Source of the DNA: JAYRGC01 sp041908065
GTDB lineage: Bacteria > Pseudomonadota > Alphaproteobacteria > UBA9219
Assembly (NCBI GenBank): GCA_041908065.1
Contig: JAYRGC010000050.1
Location: 70,652 to 134,651, forward strand
DNA: 64,000 nucleotides
Reading direction: 5' to 3'
This document shows, piece after piece, positions 41,327 to 50,114 of the stretch. A program made the translations under genes and the position numbers. Numbering within the stretch: position 1 is the stretch's first letter; each line of letters begins with the position of its first letter. The notes beneath the pieces were generated by a model. The model made no database searches. It was not told the DNA's origin and saw only the letters and a program-made list of their open reading frames with translations.

Positions 41327-42676
41327 TTATCGTGCCTTCATTGTTGACAGGAATAATTCAAGCTGTCCACGTAATTCCTCGGTCTTGTTCGCTTGTTCAA
41401 GAGATGACGAATTCATTTCGCGGGAAATATTTTCCGTATCCGCCGCGGACTTGGACACATGACCGGCAACTTCCGACACTTGATGCGAACTGTCTGCCGC
41501 GAATTGGATGCTGCGGATTATCTCCTTCATGGCCGCCGATTGTTCCTCCATCGCGGCGGCGATAGAAGCGGATATGCTGTTCATCTGCTGGACGGTTTTG
41601 CTTATTTCCCCGATGGAAGAAACCGTCTCGCCGATGGATTGCTGGACGCCCTGAATATGTCCGGCTATTTCGTCGGTAGCGGCAGCCGTTTGATTGGACA
41701 GGTTTTTAACTTCCGCTGCGACGACCGCGAATCCCTTTCCGGCCTCTCCCGCCCGCGCCGCCTCGATAGTGGCGTTAAGAGCGAGCAGATTGGTTTGTGA
41801 AGCGATGTTTTGGATCAATTCCACCACGTCGCCTATCTTGGTGGCACTTTCCTGCAACCGCGACATCACCTGAGATGTGGCCTCTGATTTCTCCGCCGAG
41901 CTTCTGGCGATGGAATTGGAGGTTGATACCTGCGTGTGGATTTCGTTTATCGAGGCGGATAGTTCCTCGGTGGCGGAAGCCACGGTGCTGACGTTCTCGG
42001 ACGCCACCTTGGCCGACGAAGCCAGCTCCTCGGCCTGCGTCATCCCCTCCTTGGACAAATGCGCCAAGTTTTCCGCCGCCACCTTGGCTATACCCGACGA
42101 GGCGGCCAACCCGCGTATGAATTGGGTGATGGTGTGATCAAAGCGATCGACCATGTCCTCTACATGTTTTGCCCTCTGCGCCCCTTCACTGTCTATGTAG
42201 ACCGATATGGCCAAATCCATGTCGAGAAATATCCCGCGCACCAACGCCCGTAAGATCTTGGACAGCTTGGCCTTGCGATCCTTGCTTACCCCCGTAAGGA
42301 CGTTTTCTATGGCGGCGTCGATGAGGCCGACGGTTATCATCGAATACCCGCCGATGTACCAGCGCGGCTCCAGACCTATGCGGCTGTGGATGGTGCCGAC
42401 AGTGGACACCATCTTCTCGTATTCCTCGTCGATTTGCCCGCTAGTTATGCGCTGCCAGTGGTAGATCTGCTGTTGCTTGGCGTGCTGCATCCTCAGCGTG
42501 CCGCCGAACATGTCTGAAAGTTTCGGCCACGCCGCTATGTGTGTGTAAAACTTGTCCAACACGCCGGGCAAATTTTCGCGAACAAGCGGCGCAGCGAGTT
42601 GCAGCCCATCCTTGTCGAGTTCGCTCCATTTCAGAAATTCCAAGCGTTCTTTAAGAAGGGATTCTTCGCCAGACAT
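41327..42676 (-). CDS. Globin-coupled methyl-accepting chemotaxis protein
   Basis: 449 residues, soluble. Residues about 1-180 are a sensor globin, with helices including LPGVLDKFYTHIAAWPKLSD and the proximal histidine in VGTIHSRIGLEPRWYIGGYS. The rest is an MCP signalling domain with SQTNLLALNATIEAARAGEA. Proteins of this design (HemAT type) bind oxygen through haem and drive aerotaxis. It is cotranscribed with a CheY-like protein. Confidence 0.92.
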   Translation of the reverse strand: MSGEESLLKERLEFLKWSELDKDGLQLAAPLVRENLPGVLDKFYTHIAAWPKLSDMFGGTLRMQHAKQQQIYHWQRITSGQIDEEYEKMVSTVGTIHSRIGLEPRWYIGGYSMITVGLIDAAIENVLTGVSKDRKAKLSKILRALVRGIFLDMDLAISVYIDSEGAQRAKHVEDMVDRFDHTITQFIRGLAASSGIAKVAAENLAHLSKEGMTQAEELASSAKVASENVSTVASATEELSASINEIHTQVSTSNSIARSSAEKSEATSQVMSRLQESATKIGDVVELIQNIASQTNLLALNATIEAARAGEAGKGFAVVAAEVKNLSNQTAAATDEIAGHIQGVQQSIGETVSSIGEISKTVQQMNSISASIAAAMEEQSAAMKEIIRSIQFAADSSHQVSEVAGHVSKSAADTENISREMNSSSLEQANKTEELRGQLELFLSTMKAR

Positions 42677-42827
42677 GTCAAACGCCCCTTGAGCCAGATG
42701 GTTGCGACAGCTTCCGGACGGAAGCCTCGGGGAAGACCGGATGTCCGCGCGACATCCGGCAGATTGATTTCGGCAGATTCGCCGGAATCGACGGGGCGGA
42801 TGTTATCAACCGATTTTGAATATGTCA

Positions 42828-43793
42828 TCAAATATTCGCGATACATCTTATCCTGTCCGCAACCAACCTAACGTCGTCGAGCGGCTGGTACGACCAATTT
42901 TCGAACCTTCCCCTAAACGGGCGCGCCATTCCGTCGTCGCGAAGGGTTTGGTGGAAACGCCGGAACTTTTCCGAGCCGCCTTCAAGGTGAAAGACGTGAA
43001 CCGGCTTGCCGGTGGAGCAGGCTTCGGAAGCCATGTTCACGGAATCCGAAGTGACCACTATGGTGTCAGCTAAGCCCAACATGCCATAGTACGGATTTTC
43101 GCCTTCGCCATTCCATATGAAGGACGGCGCGCCGCGCAATCCTTCGCGCAAAGCCGCCGCGCAATCTTTGCCGCTGCGACGCGACATGGTTACCAACAAC
43201 CCGCCGCCGGAATCCTTCACTGCGACGGAAAGCATGGCGGCCAAGCGAGATGCGTCGCTCGGGGCGAAATCGTAAACCGAGTTTTTTCCTCCCACCACGA
43301 CCGCCGTCAACGGGCCGGGGATTCCGGAAATAATGTGGCGAAATTTATCCGCTTCGGCGCGCAACAGTTCGGCGGTGACGCGATGCAAGGAGCCGCGCGT
43401 CGTCACCACGTTGTCTCCCAACAGGCCATCGTGCCTAGGCACGGCCAGCAAATCGAAGTGGTCGGGACTGATGACCGGATTTTGTATCTGCACGGTGAAG
43501 GTGCGCCGCCCGCCCGACGCGGCGGAGGCGCGCCTTGCATACAACGAAGCTGCAACGCTGGGACGCCCCGACGCTATCAGCAAATCCGGCCACGGCGGAG
43601 ATACGGCGTCGCCGTCCGCACTGAAGGCCGCGCCTAGCCCTTGTCTTAAAAAGGGAACTAATTGCCCCCAAGGCGGGCGCAGAACTATCCTCTTTATAAC
43701 CGGAACAAGGCCAAGCCTTTCAGCGAGTCCGACGCACTGGTTCTCGTTCCCCGCCTTGCCGTCAGTTACTACCCAGCATGTCGCTTGGCTCAT
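42828..43793 (-). CDS. ELM1 family protein (mitochondrial fission ELM1-like)
   Basis: 321 residues from the ATG at 43793. WVVTDGKAGNENQCVGLAERLG at the start, then RPPWGQL, LIASGRPSVAAS, HDGLLGDNVVTTRGSLHRVT, VVVGGKNSVYDF and TSDSVNMASEACSTGKPVHVF (runs cited in part) match the bacterial ELM1/DUF1022 family. The fold looks like a glycosyltransferase GT-B type. It is divergent from the Lrp gene, 65 bp apart. Confidence 0.85.
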   Translation of the reverse strand: MSQATCWVVTDGKAGNENQCVGLAERLGLVPVIKRIVLRPPWGQLVPFLRQGLGAAFSADGDAVSPPWPDLLIASGRPSVAASLYARRASAASGGRRTFTVQIQNPVISPDHFDLLAVPRHDGLLGDNVVTTRGSLHRVTAELLRAEADKFRHIISGIPGPLTAVVVGGKNSVYDFAPSDASRLAAMLSVAVKDSGGGLLVTMSRRSGKDCAAALREGLRGAPSFIWNGEGENPYYGMLGLADTIVVTSDSVNMASEACSTGKPVHVFHLEGGSEKFRRFHQTLRDDGMARPFRGRFENWSYQPLDDVRLVADRIRCIANI

Positions 43794-43858
43794 GGCTTGT
43801 ACACCGCTAATATGGCTCCGCATTCGCGATTGTGACAACCCGATTGTACGGAAACAAG

Positions 43859-44383
43859 ATGAGCCGCGTCAAATTGGATCGCATAGACTTGAAGATACTG
43901 CGCGAGTTGCAGACGGACGGACGCATGACGAATTTGGAACTGGCCAAGCGCGTGGGCATCTCGGCTCCGCCGTGCCTGCGCCGCGTTCGAGCCTTGAAAA
44001 AGGCCGGATACATACTCGGGTATCACGCGGATGTTGCTCCTGATATGTTGGGTTTCGGAATTACGGCGTTCGTGGCCGTGGAGCTGACCAACCATTCCGA
44101 GGCCGATTTCGATCGCTTCGTCGCCGTGGCCGAAGGCTGGCCTAATGTCCGCGAATGCCACATGCTGACGGGCGACGCCGATTTCCTGTTGAAAGTAGTG
44201 GCCAAGGATCTGGACGCCTTCCAGAAGTTCATCACCTCGCAGTTGGCTTCCGCCCAGAACGTGCATCACGTCAAATCTTCGTTGGCGATGAAACGCGCTA
44301 AATGCGAATACGGGGTTCCCCTCGACGAAGCCATATCCACGATGTCGGAAAAGCGCAAGACCGGACGCGGCGCGGGCACTTAA
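43859..44383 (+). CDS. Lrp/AsnC-family transcriptional regulator
   Basis: 174 residues from the ATG at 43859 with GGAAACAAG before it; the GTG at 43832 lacks a site. The N-terminal winged helix reads DRIDLKILRELQTDGRMTNL and RVGISAPPCLRRVRALKKAG. The C-terminal RAM domain (ECHMLTGDADFLLKVVAKDL) binds amino acids. The target and ligand are unknown. Confidence 0.93.
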   Translation: MSRVKLDRIDLKILRELQTDGRMTNLELAKRVGISAPPCLRRVRALKKAGYILGYHADVAPDMLGFGITAFVAVELTNHSEADFDRFVAVAEGWPNVRECHMLTGDADFLLKVVAKDLDAFQKFITSQLASAQNVHHVKSSLAMKRAKCEYGVPLDEAISTMSEKRKTGRGAGT

Positions 44384-44388
44384 GAACG

Positions 44389-44600
44389 TGTCACTTGCGA
44401 GGAACACAGCCAAAGGCTGTCATGCAAGCCGCCACACATTGGTTTGAACAGCGTTAACGCTGTCGGGCGGCGAAGCAATCCAGCACCGTTTCTCCATAAG
44501 GTCTGGATTGCTTCGCCGCCAAGGGGCGGCTCGCAATGACGCCCAAACTCTAAGGTGGCGGCTCGCATGGCGGCCTTTGTCCGTGATTTCACGAATACGG
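44389..44600. repeat. Copy of the gcaatccag intergenic repeat
   Basis: The element lies after the Lrp gene: cacttgcgaggaacacagcc, a cattggtttgaacagcg block, the arms ggcgaagcaatccagc and ctggattgcttcgccgcc, then gctcgcaatgacgcc and a further partial copy of the cgcatggcggcctttg motif. It carries no gene. Such copies lie beside most core gene blocks of the window. Confidence 0.75.
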
Positions 44601-44651
44601 TATTTGGCCGCACACCAGTTTTGGACAGGAGCCGACTTTCTAAACAAGCCA

Positions 44652-44978
44652 TCAGAGATTGCAATTGCGCAAGGCTTTTCTGAGACGTTTGGCAAGAGGG
44701 CCCTTTCCATCAGGAACTATCACACATTTCTCAGCTTTATCGCCTGATATAACTACACTCACGGTTCTATTATCATCCACTCCTTTTATGTAATAACCTC
44801 CCCTGTGGTAATGTTTGTCTTTGTCGCCATCGTATCCAATCTTTAGCACTGATTGCACGGCTCTCTTTAAGTCGCTGTGTCTTTTGACGGCTTTTTTCAT
44901 ATCTTTATCGCCCATATTCGGAGGACCTTCGATATTGGAATCAGGGCAATCTACATAAACATCTATCCTTATTTTCAT
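44652..44978 (-). CDS. Orphan 108-residue protein
   Basis: AAGGAG seven bases before the ATG supports the gene. The product begins MKIRIDVYVDCPDSNIEGPP and is basic in the middle (KKAVKRHSDLKRAVQSVLK) and at the end (AKRLRKALRNC). It lacks a signal peptide or membrane helix. No family recognised. It is flanked by a repeat and by an A+T-rich gap (44979-45227) that holds a hairpin gatgccc/gggcatc and the gltX upstream region. Confidence 0.65.
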   Translation of the reverse strand: MKIRIDVYVDCPDSNIEGPPNMGDKDMKKAVKRHSDLKRAVQSVLKIGYDGDKDKHYHRGGYYIKGVDDNRTVSVVISGDKAEKCVIVPDGKGPLAKRLRKALRNCNL

Positions 44979-45227
44979 AACGCCTTCTCCTTAATTGCGT
45001 ATAATGTTCTTGGCCGCATCTTCCGCCGCGCCGCGATTTTAACGATGCTATATGAAAATATAAAGCATGTTATTAAGGCGCATTGATGCCCAAATCCGCT
45101 CGGGGCATCTGTCCAAAGCCGCAGCGCGGCCAGATTATGGGCAGGCTTTTGTAGACTGTTTTCCCCAAAGTGTTGTATTTAAACGCCGTGCTGCCCGTTA
45201 TGAGGCGGCGTTTTCGGGAAAAACATC

Positions 45228-46673
45228 ATGCCTGTAGTCGTTCGTTTCGCCCCTTCCCCCACCGGATACCTGCACATCGGCGGGGCTAGAACCGCGCTTT
45301 TCAACTGGCTTTACGCCCGCCATCACGGCGGCAGATTCTTGCTGCGGGTGGAGGACACCGACCGCGAACGCTCCACTCCGGAATCGGTTGAAACCATTCT
45401 CGACGGGATGCGCTGGCTTGGTATGGATTGGGACAACGCCGATCCAGCCGCCAACAATGGCCGCTCCTACTATTCGCAATTCGAGCAAAAAGGACGCCAT
45501 GCCGAGGTTGCCTTGGAAATGGTCAGGCGCGGGGCGGCTTATTACTGCTACGCCACGCCCGAGGAACTGGACGCGATGCGGGCGGAACAAAAAGCCAAAG
45601 GATTGTCGCAACGTTATGACGGACGTTGGCGCGATCGCCCCGCAAGCGACGCTCCGGCGGGAGCCAAGCCGGTAGTGCGGTTGAAAGCCCCGCAGACCGG
45701 CGAGACCACCATCGACGATCAAGTGATGGGGCGCGTCATCGTGCAAAATAGCCAGTTGGACGATATGGTGCTGTTGCGCGCCGACGGCACGCCAACCTAT
45801 ATGCTGGCGGTGGTGGTCGACGATCACGACATGGGCATCACCCACGTCATTCGCGGCGACGACCATCTGACCAACACTTTCCGCCAAGCCCAGATATATC
45901 GCTCTATGGGTTGGGACGTTCCGGTTTTCGCCCATTTGCCTATGATCTTAGGCCCCGACGGAGCCAAGCTGTCCAAGCGTCACGGCGCGCCCGCCGTAAG
46001 CGATTACCGCGAGCGCGGCTATTTGCCGGAAGCCGTGTGCAATTACCTTTTGCGCTTGTGCTGGGCGCACGGGGACGACGAGATAATCTCCCGCGAACAA
46101 GCGGTGGAGTGGTTCGATCTGGGTGGGGTGGGAAAATCTCCCGCTCGTTTCGACTTCGCCAAGCTGAACCATGTCAACGCGCATTACATCGCCCAAGCTG
46201 AAAACCGCCGGTTGGCCGAACTTGCCGCGCCGTTTTTGGGTAAAAAATTGGGGCGCGAATTGTCGCAATCCGAGATGTCCACGCTGGAGCAAGCGATGCC
46301 GGACATAAAGCCGCGTTCGCAAACCATATTAGAGATCGCTTCCGCCGCCGCGTTTTATTTCGCCGCCCGTCCCTTGCCGCCCGATGAAAAGGCGCGAAAG
46401 CTGCTGAGCGGCGACGCCTTGCCGATTTTAGGCGATCTGGCCACCCGCATCCGCGCCATGCCCGATTTCAACGCCCGCGCCCTCGAAGATATGTTCCGAG
46501 TCTACGCCGAGGAGCGCGGATTGAAACTGGGAGCCGTAGCCCAGCCGCTACGCGCCGCTTTGACCGGATCCGCCGTTTCTCCGCCTATCTTCGCCGCCGC
46601 CGGACTTTTGGGGCGGGAAGAGACTTTGGGGAGAATAGGCGATGCGCTGGCGGGTTGGGTCGCTCTGGCATAA
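45228..46673 (+). CDS. gltX: Glutamyl-tRNA synthetase
   Basis: 481 residues. The class I signatures are FAPSPTGYLHIGGARTAL (HIGH as HIGG) and LSKRHGAPAV (KMSKS as KLSKR), with RGDDHLTNT and the normal C-terminal helical anticodon-binding domain. It charges tRNA-Glu and in many alphaproteobacteria also tRNA-Gln. No partner gene follows directly; the next gene is the GcrA-like regulator. Confidence 0.96.
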   Translation: MPVVVRFAPSPTGYLHIGGARTALFNWLYARHHGGRFLLRVEDTDRERSTPESVETILDGMRWLGMDWDNADPAANNGRSYYSQFEQKGRHAEVALEMVRRGAAYYCYATPEELDAMRAEQKAKGLSQRYDGRWRDRPASDAPAGAKPVVRLKAPQTGETTIDDQVMGRVIVQNSQLDDMVLLRADGTPTYMLAVVVDDHDMGITHVIRGDDHLTNTFRQAQIYRSMGWDVPVFAHLPMILGPDGAKLSKRHGAPAVSDYRERGYLPEAVCNYLLRLCWAHGDDEIISREQAVEWFDLGGVGKSPARFDFAKLNHVNAHYIAQAENRRLAELAAPFLGKKLGRELSQSEMSTLEQAMPDIKPRSQTILEIASAAAFYFAARPLPPDEKARKLLSGDALPILGDLATRIRAMPDFNARALEDMFRVYAEERGLKLGAVAQPLRAALTGSAVSPPIFAAAGLLGREETLGRIGDALAGWVALA

Positions 46674-46727
46674 TTGCAGCAAAGAGGATACTCTTCCCGC
46701 CGGTTCTTTGCATTTCGAGGTTGTTGT

Positions 46728-47285
46728 ATGGATATTGATAAATCCGGCGCGGGTTCAGAGACCGGCGACTCATCCTCTGCCGCCGATACGGGAGCGTCTG
46801 TGTCCAGCTGGCACGAACAGGATCGCCCTTTGAGCGAGATGTGGATGCAGGGAGTTTCTCCGGAGGAAATCGCCGGAAAGCTGGGCAGATCGGTGGCGGC
46901 GGTGATGACGCGAGTCTCGCGCCTCGGTCTTCCGCGCCGCGCCGCGCCCGGGCGCAAACCCGGGGTCAGGTATGAAAAATCCGGAGGGGTTCGTCGCCGC
47001 ATGGCCATAAACGACGGCAAGGGAATAAAAAAGGACGCAAGATCCATAAAATCGATCTCCGACGTGGCCGTAGCGGCCATGTCTGCGGTTAAAGCCAGAG
47101 GCAGGCCTGCCGGAGCTACGATCCCGCATATATCTCCCGACGTTTCCGAACGAGTGTGTCTGATGTGCCTGTCCAAGTTCATGTCCGCCGGAAAGCACAA
47201 TCGCATCTGTTCGCGCTGCAAGGACACCTCGGAGTATATGATGGGAAGCAGTCTGCCGGAGGCCGGACTGGAGAGAGTCCTTTAA
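46728..47285 (+). CDS. GcrA-like cell-cycle regulator
   Basis: 185 residues from the ATG at 46728 (GAGG seven bases before). The N-terminal GcrA-type domain reads LSEMWMQGVSPEEIAGKLG then VAAVMTRVSRLGLPRR after a tryptophan. A basic linker follows, and CLMCLSKF ... ICSRCKD forms a C-terminal zinc-binding motif. GcrA works with methylation-dependent promoters and sigma70 in alphaproteobacteria. The long acidic N-terminus makes it atypical, so it may be a paralogue of the main gcrA. Confidence 0.8.
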   Translation: MDIDKSGAGSETGDSSSAADTGASVSSWHEQDRPLSEMWMQGVSPEEIAGKLGRSVAAVMTRVSRLGLPRRAAPGRKPGVRYEKSGGVRRRMAINDGKGIKKDARSIKSISDVAVAAMSAVKARGRPAGATIPHISPDVSERVCLMCLSKFMSAGKHNRICSRCKDTSEYMMGSSLPEAGLERVL

Positions 47286-47444
47286 GAGCTCGTTCATAAT
47301 CCAGCAGCATCCGCGCCGCCTCTCAAATAGCTTGCGTCGCGGGGAAAGCTATTTCAAAGTAAGGGTCGCGCCGTCTTGGCGAACCGCAATCAGCATCGGC
47401 GAAGAAGCCCATCAAATAGACCAAGCAACAGAGGAAACTCGGCT

Positions 47445-48137
47445 ATGCCCGACAAGGAAACAACGGCGGCGGTCGCGCCGAAACAGCCCGCAAGCGAATC
47501 TTCGAGGATCGATCCGCTATCCAATGTCGTCAACCGCAACATCTTCTACCGCGACGGCTATCGAGCGTTGTTGAAAATAGGCGTGATGCAGACCATAGGC
47601 CTGTTGGTCCTTTCGGGGGCGTTGCTGATCATGTTTCTGTCGGTCGAAACCAGATACGTCTATTTCGCCACTACCTCCGATGGGCGGATCATAAATCTGG
47701 TAGGCTTGAACGAAGAATACCGCTCCCGCGCCGACGTGATTTCTTGGGCGGCCGGAACGGCGCAAAAGGTGATGCGCTTCAACTATCAGGACTATCGCCA
47801 GCACATGCAGGAAGTGGCTCAGAACTTCACAGTCACGGGTTGGGAAAGCTTCACCCGCGCCATGAAGGATTCCCGCACTCTGGATGCCGTCGAAGCCCGC
47901 AAGCTGATGGTGTCGATGGAGGTGCAATCCGCGCCCGAGATCAAACGCAGCTTCGTCGACGACAACGGCGTTTACACATGGGACATTCAGTTTCCGGTCG
48001 CCATCAAATACGAAGGGGTCAACGCTCCGGCGAACATGGAAACCACTTTGATCTTGCGGATAGTCAGGGTTTCGACGTTGCAGAACCCGGGCGGAATAGG
48101 CATCGAGCAATGGATTTCCACCGAAAGGAAAAGGTGA
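47445..48137 (+). CDS. IcmL/DotI-like type IVB secretion protein, in the icmM (dotJ) position
   Basis: 230 residues from the ATG at 47445. A cytoplasmic N-terminus, one transmembrane helix (residues about 45-68, IGLLVLSGALLIMFLS), then a periplasmic domain with VISWAAGTAQKVMRFNYQDY and WESFTRAMKDSRTLDAV. This is the DotI/IcmL layout. In Legionella the first gene of the matching block is icmM/dotJ, a shorter paralogue of DotI; here the copy is full length. Its stop overlaps the next start (GTGA). It lies 159 bp after the GcrA-like gene; the gap has a 9-bp hairpin aaatagctt/aagctattt. Confidence 0.8.
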   Translation: MPDKETTAAVAPKQPASESSRIDPLSNVVNRNIFYRDGYRALLKIGVMQTIGLLVLSGALLIMFLSVETRYVYFATTSDGRIINLVGLNEEYRSRADVISWAAGTAQKVMRFNYQDYRQHMQEVAQNFTVTGWESFTRAMKDSRTLDAVEARKLMVSMEVQSAPEIKRSFVDDNGVYTWDIQFPVAIKYEGVNAPANMETTLILRIVRVSTLQNPGGIGIEQWISTERKR

Positions 48138-48874
48138 GAAAAGTGTCGGCGGATCCCTTGAAAAGCGGCGAAGAGGCCGCGAAGAGAATCAAGGCCGGAT
48201 TGACGTCTCGCCTGCGCGTCTGGCTTTTCATGCCGATGAACGACAAGGCCGTCGAAAAAACCTTCGACGGAGACGACGAGATGCTGCGGCGCATCAAGCG
48301 TTTCAACCGCATGTATAAGATGTCGGTGGCGACGGTCGCGTTGGCCGGTTTCATAATCGTGGCCATGCCTTTCTTGAAGCCGATGCACGTCTTCCGCGCC
48401 GTCACTGAAAACCCCAATACGCGGGAGCGGATTCTTAGAAAAATGGTTTCCTTGGACGAACCCAATCTGACCGACGGAACCATAATATCGTGGGCTGCGA
48501 CCAGCATAACCGAGATCCTCACGCTCGGTTTCGGCGATTTCGATCGCCAAATGGCTTCCCAGCGCAAGCTGTTCACATCATCAGGATGGCGGAGCTTTAA
48601 CGAGGCGATGGCCAAAAGCGGAATACGCGAAAAATTCAAAAGCTCCCAGCTTATCCTGACCTCCGTTCCCTCGGATTCGCCTCTGGTGTCGGGGCGCGGC
48701 ATCGATCAGGACGGAGACTATGTGTGGATAGTCGAAATGCCGCTGATAATGACCTATGCCACCAATAACGAGGTTACCCAAAAATCGCGAGGGATCGTGC
48801 GCCTTACCATATCTCGCGTCCGCTCCGGCGAAAATCCGGCCGGAATAGCCATAAAATCGTGGAACGTGCTGTAA
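48134..48874 (+). CDS. IcmL/DotI type IVB secretion protein
   Basis: 246 residues if translation starts at the GTG overlapping the previous stop; an ATG at 48110 would add eight residues. One transmembrane helix (SVATVALAGFIIVAMPFL) is followed by a periplasmic DotI domain: DGTIISWAATSITEILTLGF, DFDRQMASQRKLFTSSGWRS and VEMPLIMTYATNNEVTQKSRG (in part). DotI forms an inner-membrane ring in the Dot/Icm apparatus. It is a clear paralogue of the preceding protein. Confidence 0.85.
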   Translation: MRKVSADPLKSGEEAAKRIKAGLTSRLRVWLFMPMNDKAVEKTFDGDDEMLRRIKRFNRMYKMSVATVALAGFIIVAMPFLKPMHVFRAVTENPNTRERILRKMVSLDEPNLTDGTIISWAATSITEILTLGFGDFDRQMASQRKLFTSSGWRSFNEAMAKSGIREKFKSSQLILTSVPSDSPLVSGRGIDQDGDYVWIVEMPLIMTYATNNEVTQKSRGIVRLTISRVRSGENPAGIAIKSWNVL

Positions 48875-48921
48875 GAGCGCGTTCAGAGTCTGGCGCAACA
48901 AGATTCTGAACAGGCTCTAAC
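48875..48921. repeat. Short inverted repeat after the icmL gene
   Basis: The sequence agagc-gc-gttcagagtct is followed, after a 9-base gap, by its near-inverse agattctgaac-ag-gctct. It shares the gttcagaatct ends with the palindrome between hemC and hemD, so it may be a shortened copy. The region 48922-49055 beyond has no recognisable gene. Confidence 0.55.
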
Positions 48922-49055
48922 AGTTTTTAATGCCGTATTTTCTTTCAACGCTATTGCAAAGACTGCGTAAAGCCATATAGACTCGCCCCGCTTGCCGTCT
49001 CCGCTTCGCCGCGTCGGACAGGTGGGCGTTGTTGAACTGAATTTGGGGATGTAAT

Positions 49056-50114
49056 TTGCCAAGCAATTCCGCAAAAGGGACGACGTTCGCGGCTTTGGCC
49101 TGCCTTGTTGCGGCCATGCTCTCCGCTCCGGCGTTCGCCGCCAGCTCCGCCGAACCGCCAGCCCTGCCTCAACCCGCGACGGAGGACGCGAAAGATGCCG
49201 CCGACGGCATAAAGCTCCATCTTACCGCCGATCAGCTGGCCGTGGATCAATCCCAACTGGACAAGCAGGCGGAGGAAGCCGCCGCCAAGGCCGCCGCCGA
49301 CGAGGCCAAGCGCGAGGAGGAGCATAACCGCAAATCCTTCAACCGCGCTGCGGGCGGCCTGTTGCCGTTGTCGCCGGATCAGGTTCGCGACTTCATGCAC
49401 AAATTGGAAAACACGCAGGAAGCAGCCCAGCCCCCTTTCGCCGGACAGCCGAAAGGCGAAGTCAAGGTGGTGTCGCTAGCCTTGGATCCGGGCGTGGCTC
49501 CGCCGCAGATAAATCTGGCGGCCGGATACGTCACGACCATAGACATGGTGGACATTACCGGAGAGCCGTGGCCGATACTTGATGTAGGCGTCGGCGGCAA
49601 TTTCGAGGTCACCCCCACTCAGGCGGGATCCCATGTGGTGCGAATTTCACCCCTGACGAGGTTGGGCAGCGGCAATCTTTCCATATTGCTGAAGGGGCTT
49701 TCCACTCCGGTCATATTCAAGTTGTCGGCTGGAGGAGAGACCTTCCATATGCGCTACGACGTGCGCATCCCCAAATTGGGGCCGAACGCCAAGGCCCCGC
49801 TCATCAGCCGTGGCCGCACAGGCCCAACGGCCGGCGACGAGGTGATCGTGATGATGTTGGAAAACGCGCCGCCCAAGGCCGCCGTTCGCCTTAAGGTGGC
49901 CGGAGTCGATGCGCGGACCATGGCGTGGAAATTGGGCGACAAGATTTTCGTCCGCACCCCGCTCGCGCTTTTGTCTCCGGCTTGGAACGCCAGCGCGTCG
50001 TCGTCCGACGGGATCACCGTGTACGAAATAGGCGACGCTCCGGTTCTGTTGATGTCGGACGAAGGGGCTATGGTGAGGGCGCGTATACTGCGGAGCGAAG
50101 ACCATGACAAATAA
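49056..50114 (+). CDS. IcmK/DotH type IVB secretion outer-membrane core protein
   Basis: 352 residues from a TTG at 49056 with GGGG upstream; no better start precedes the signal peptide (AALACLVAAMLSAPAFA). An alanine-rich coiled region (residues 60-95) precedes the conserved C-terminal half: APPQINLAAGYVTTIDMVDI, VGGNFEVTPTQAGSHVVRIS, LKGLSTPVIFKLSAG. DotH sits with DotC and DotD at the outer membrane. Its end overlaps the next gene by 11 bp. Confidence 0.88.
   Translation: MPSNSAKGTTFAALACLVAAMLSAPAFAASSAEPPALPQPATEDAKDAADGIKLHLTADQLAVDQSQLDKQAEEAAAKAAADEAKREEEHNRKSFNRAAGGLLPLSPDQVRDFMHKLENTQEAAQPPFAGQPKGEVKVVSLALDPGVAPPQINLAAGYVTTIDMVDITGEPWPILDVGVGGNFEVTPTQAGSHVVRISPLTRLGSGNLSILLKGLSTPVIFKLSAGGETFHMRYDVRIPKLGPNAKAPLISRGRTGPTAGDEVIVMMLENAPPKAAVRLKVAGVDARTMAWKLGDKIFVRTPLALLSPAWNASASSSDGITVYEIGDAPVLLMSDEGAMVRARILRSEDHDK

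Noticed and set aside
42631..42846. 71-codon minus-strand frame between the globin chemoreceptor and the ELM1 gene
   Set aside because: It overlaps the receptor start in another frame, has no ribosome site and resembles no protein.
47744..48133. Upstream extension of the second IcmL gene within the first
   Set aside because: The extended frame is the out-of-frame reading of the first IcmL-like gene; the GTG overlapping its stop is the sensible start.
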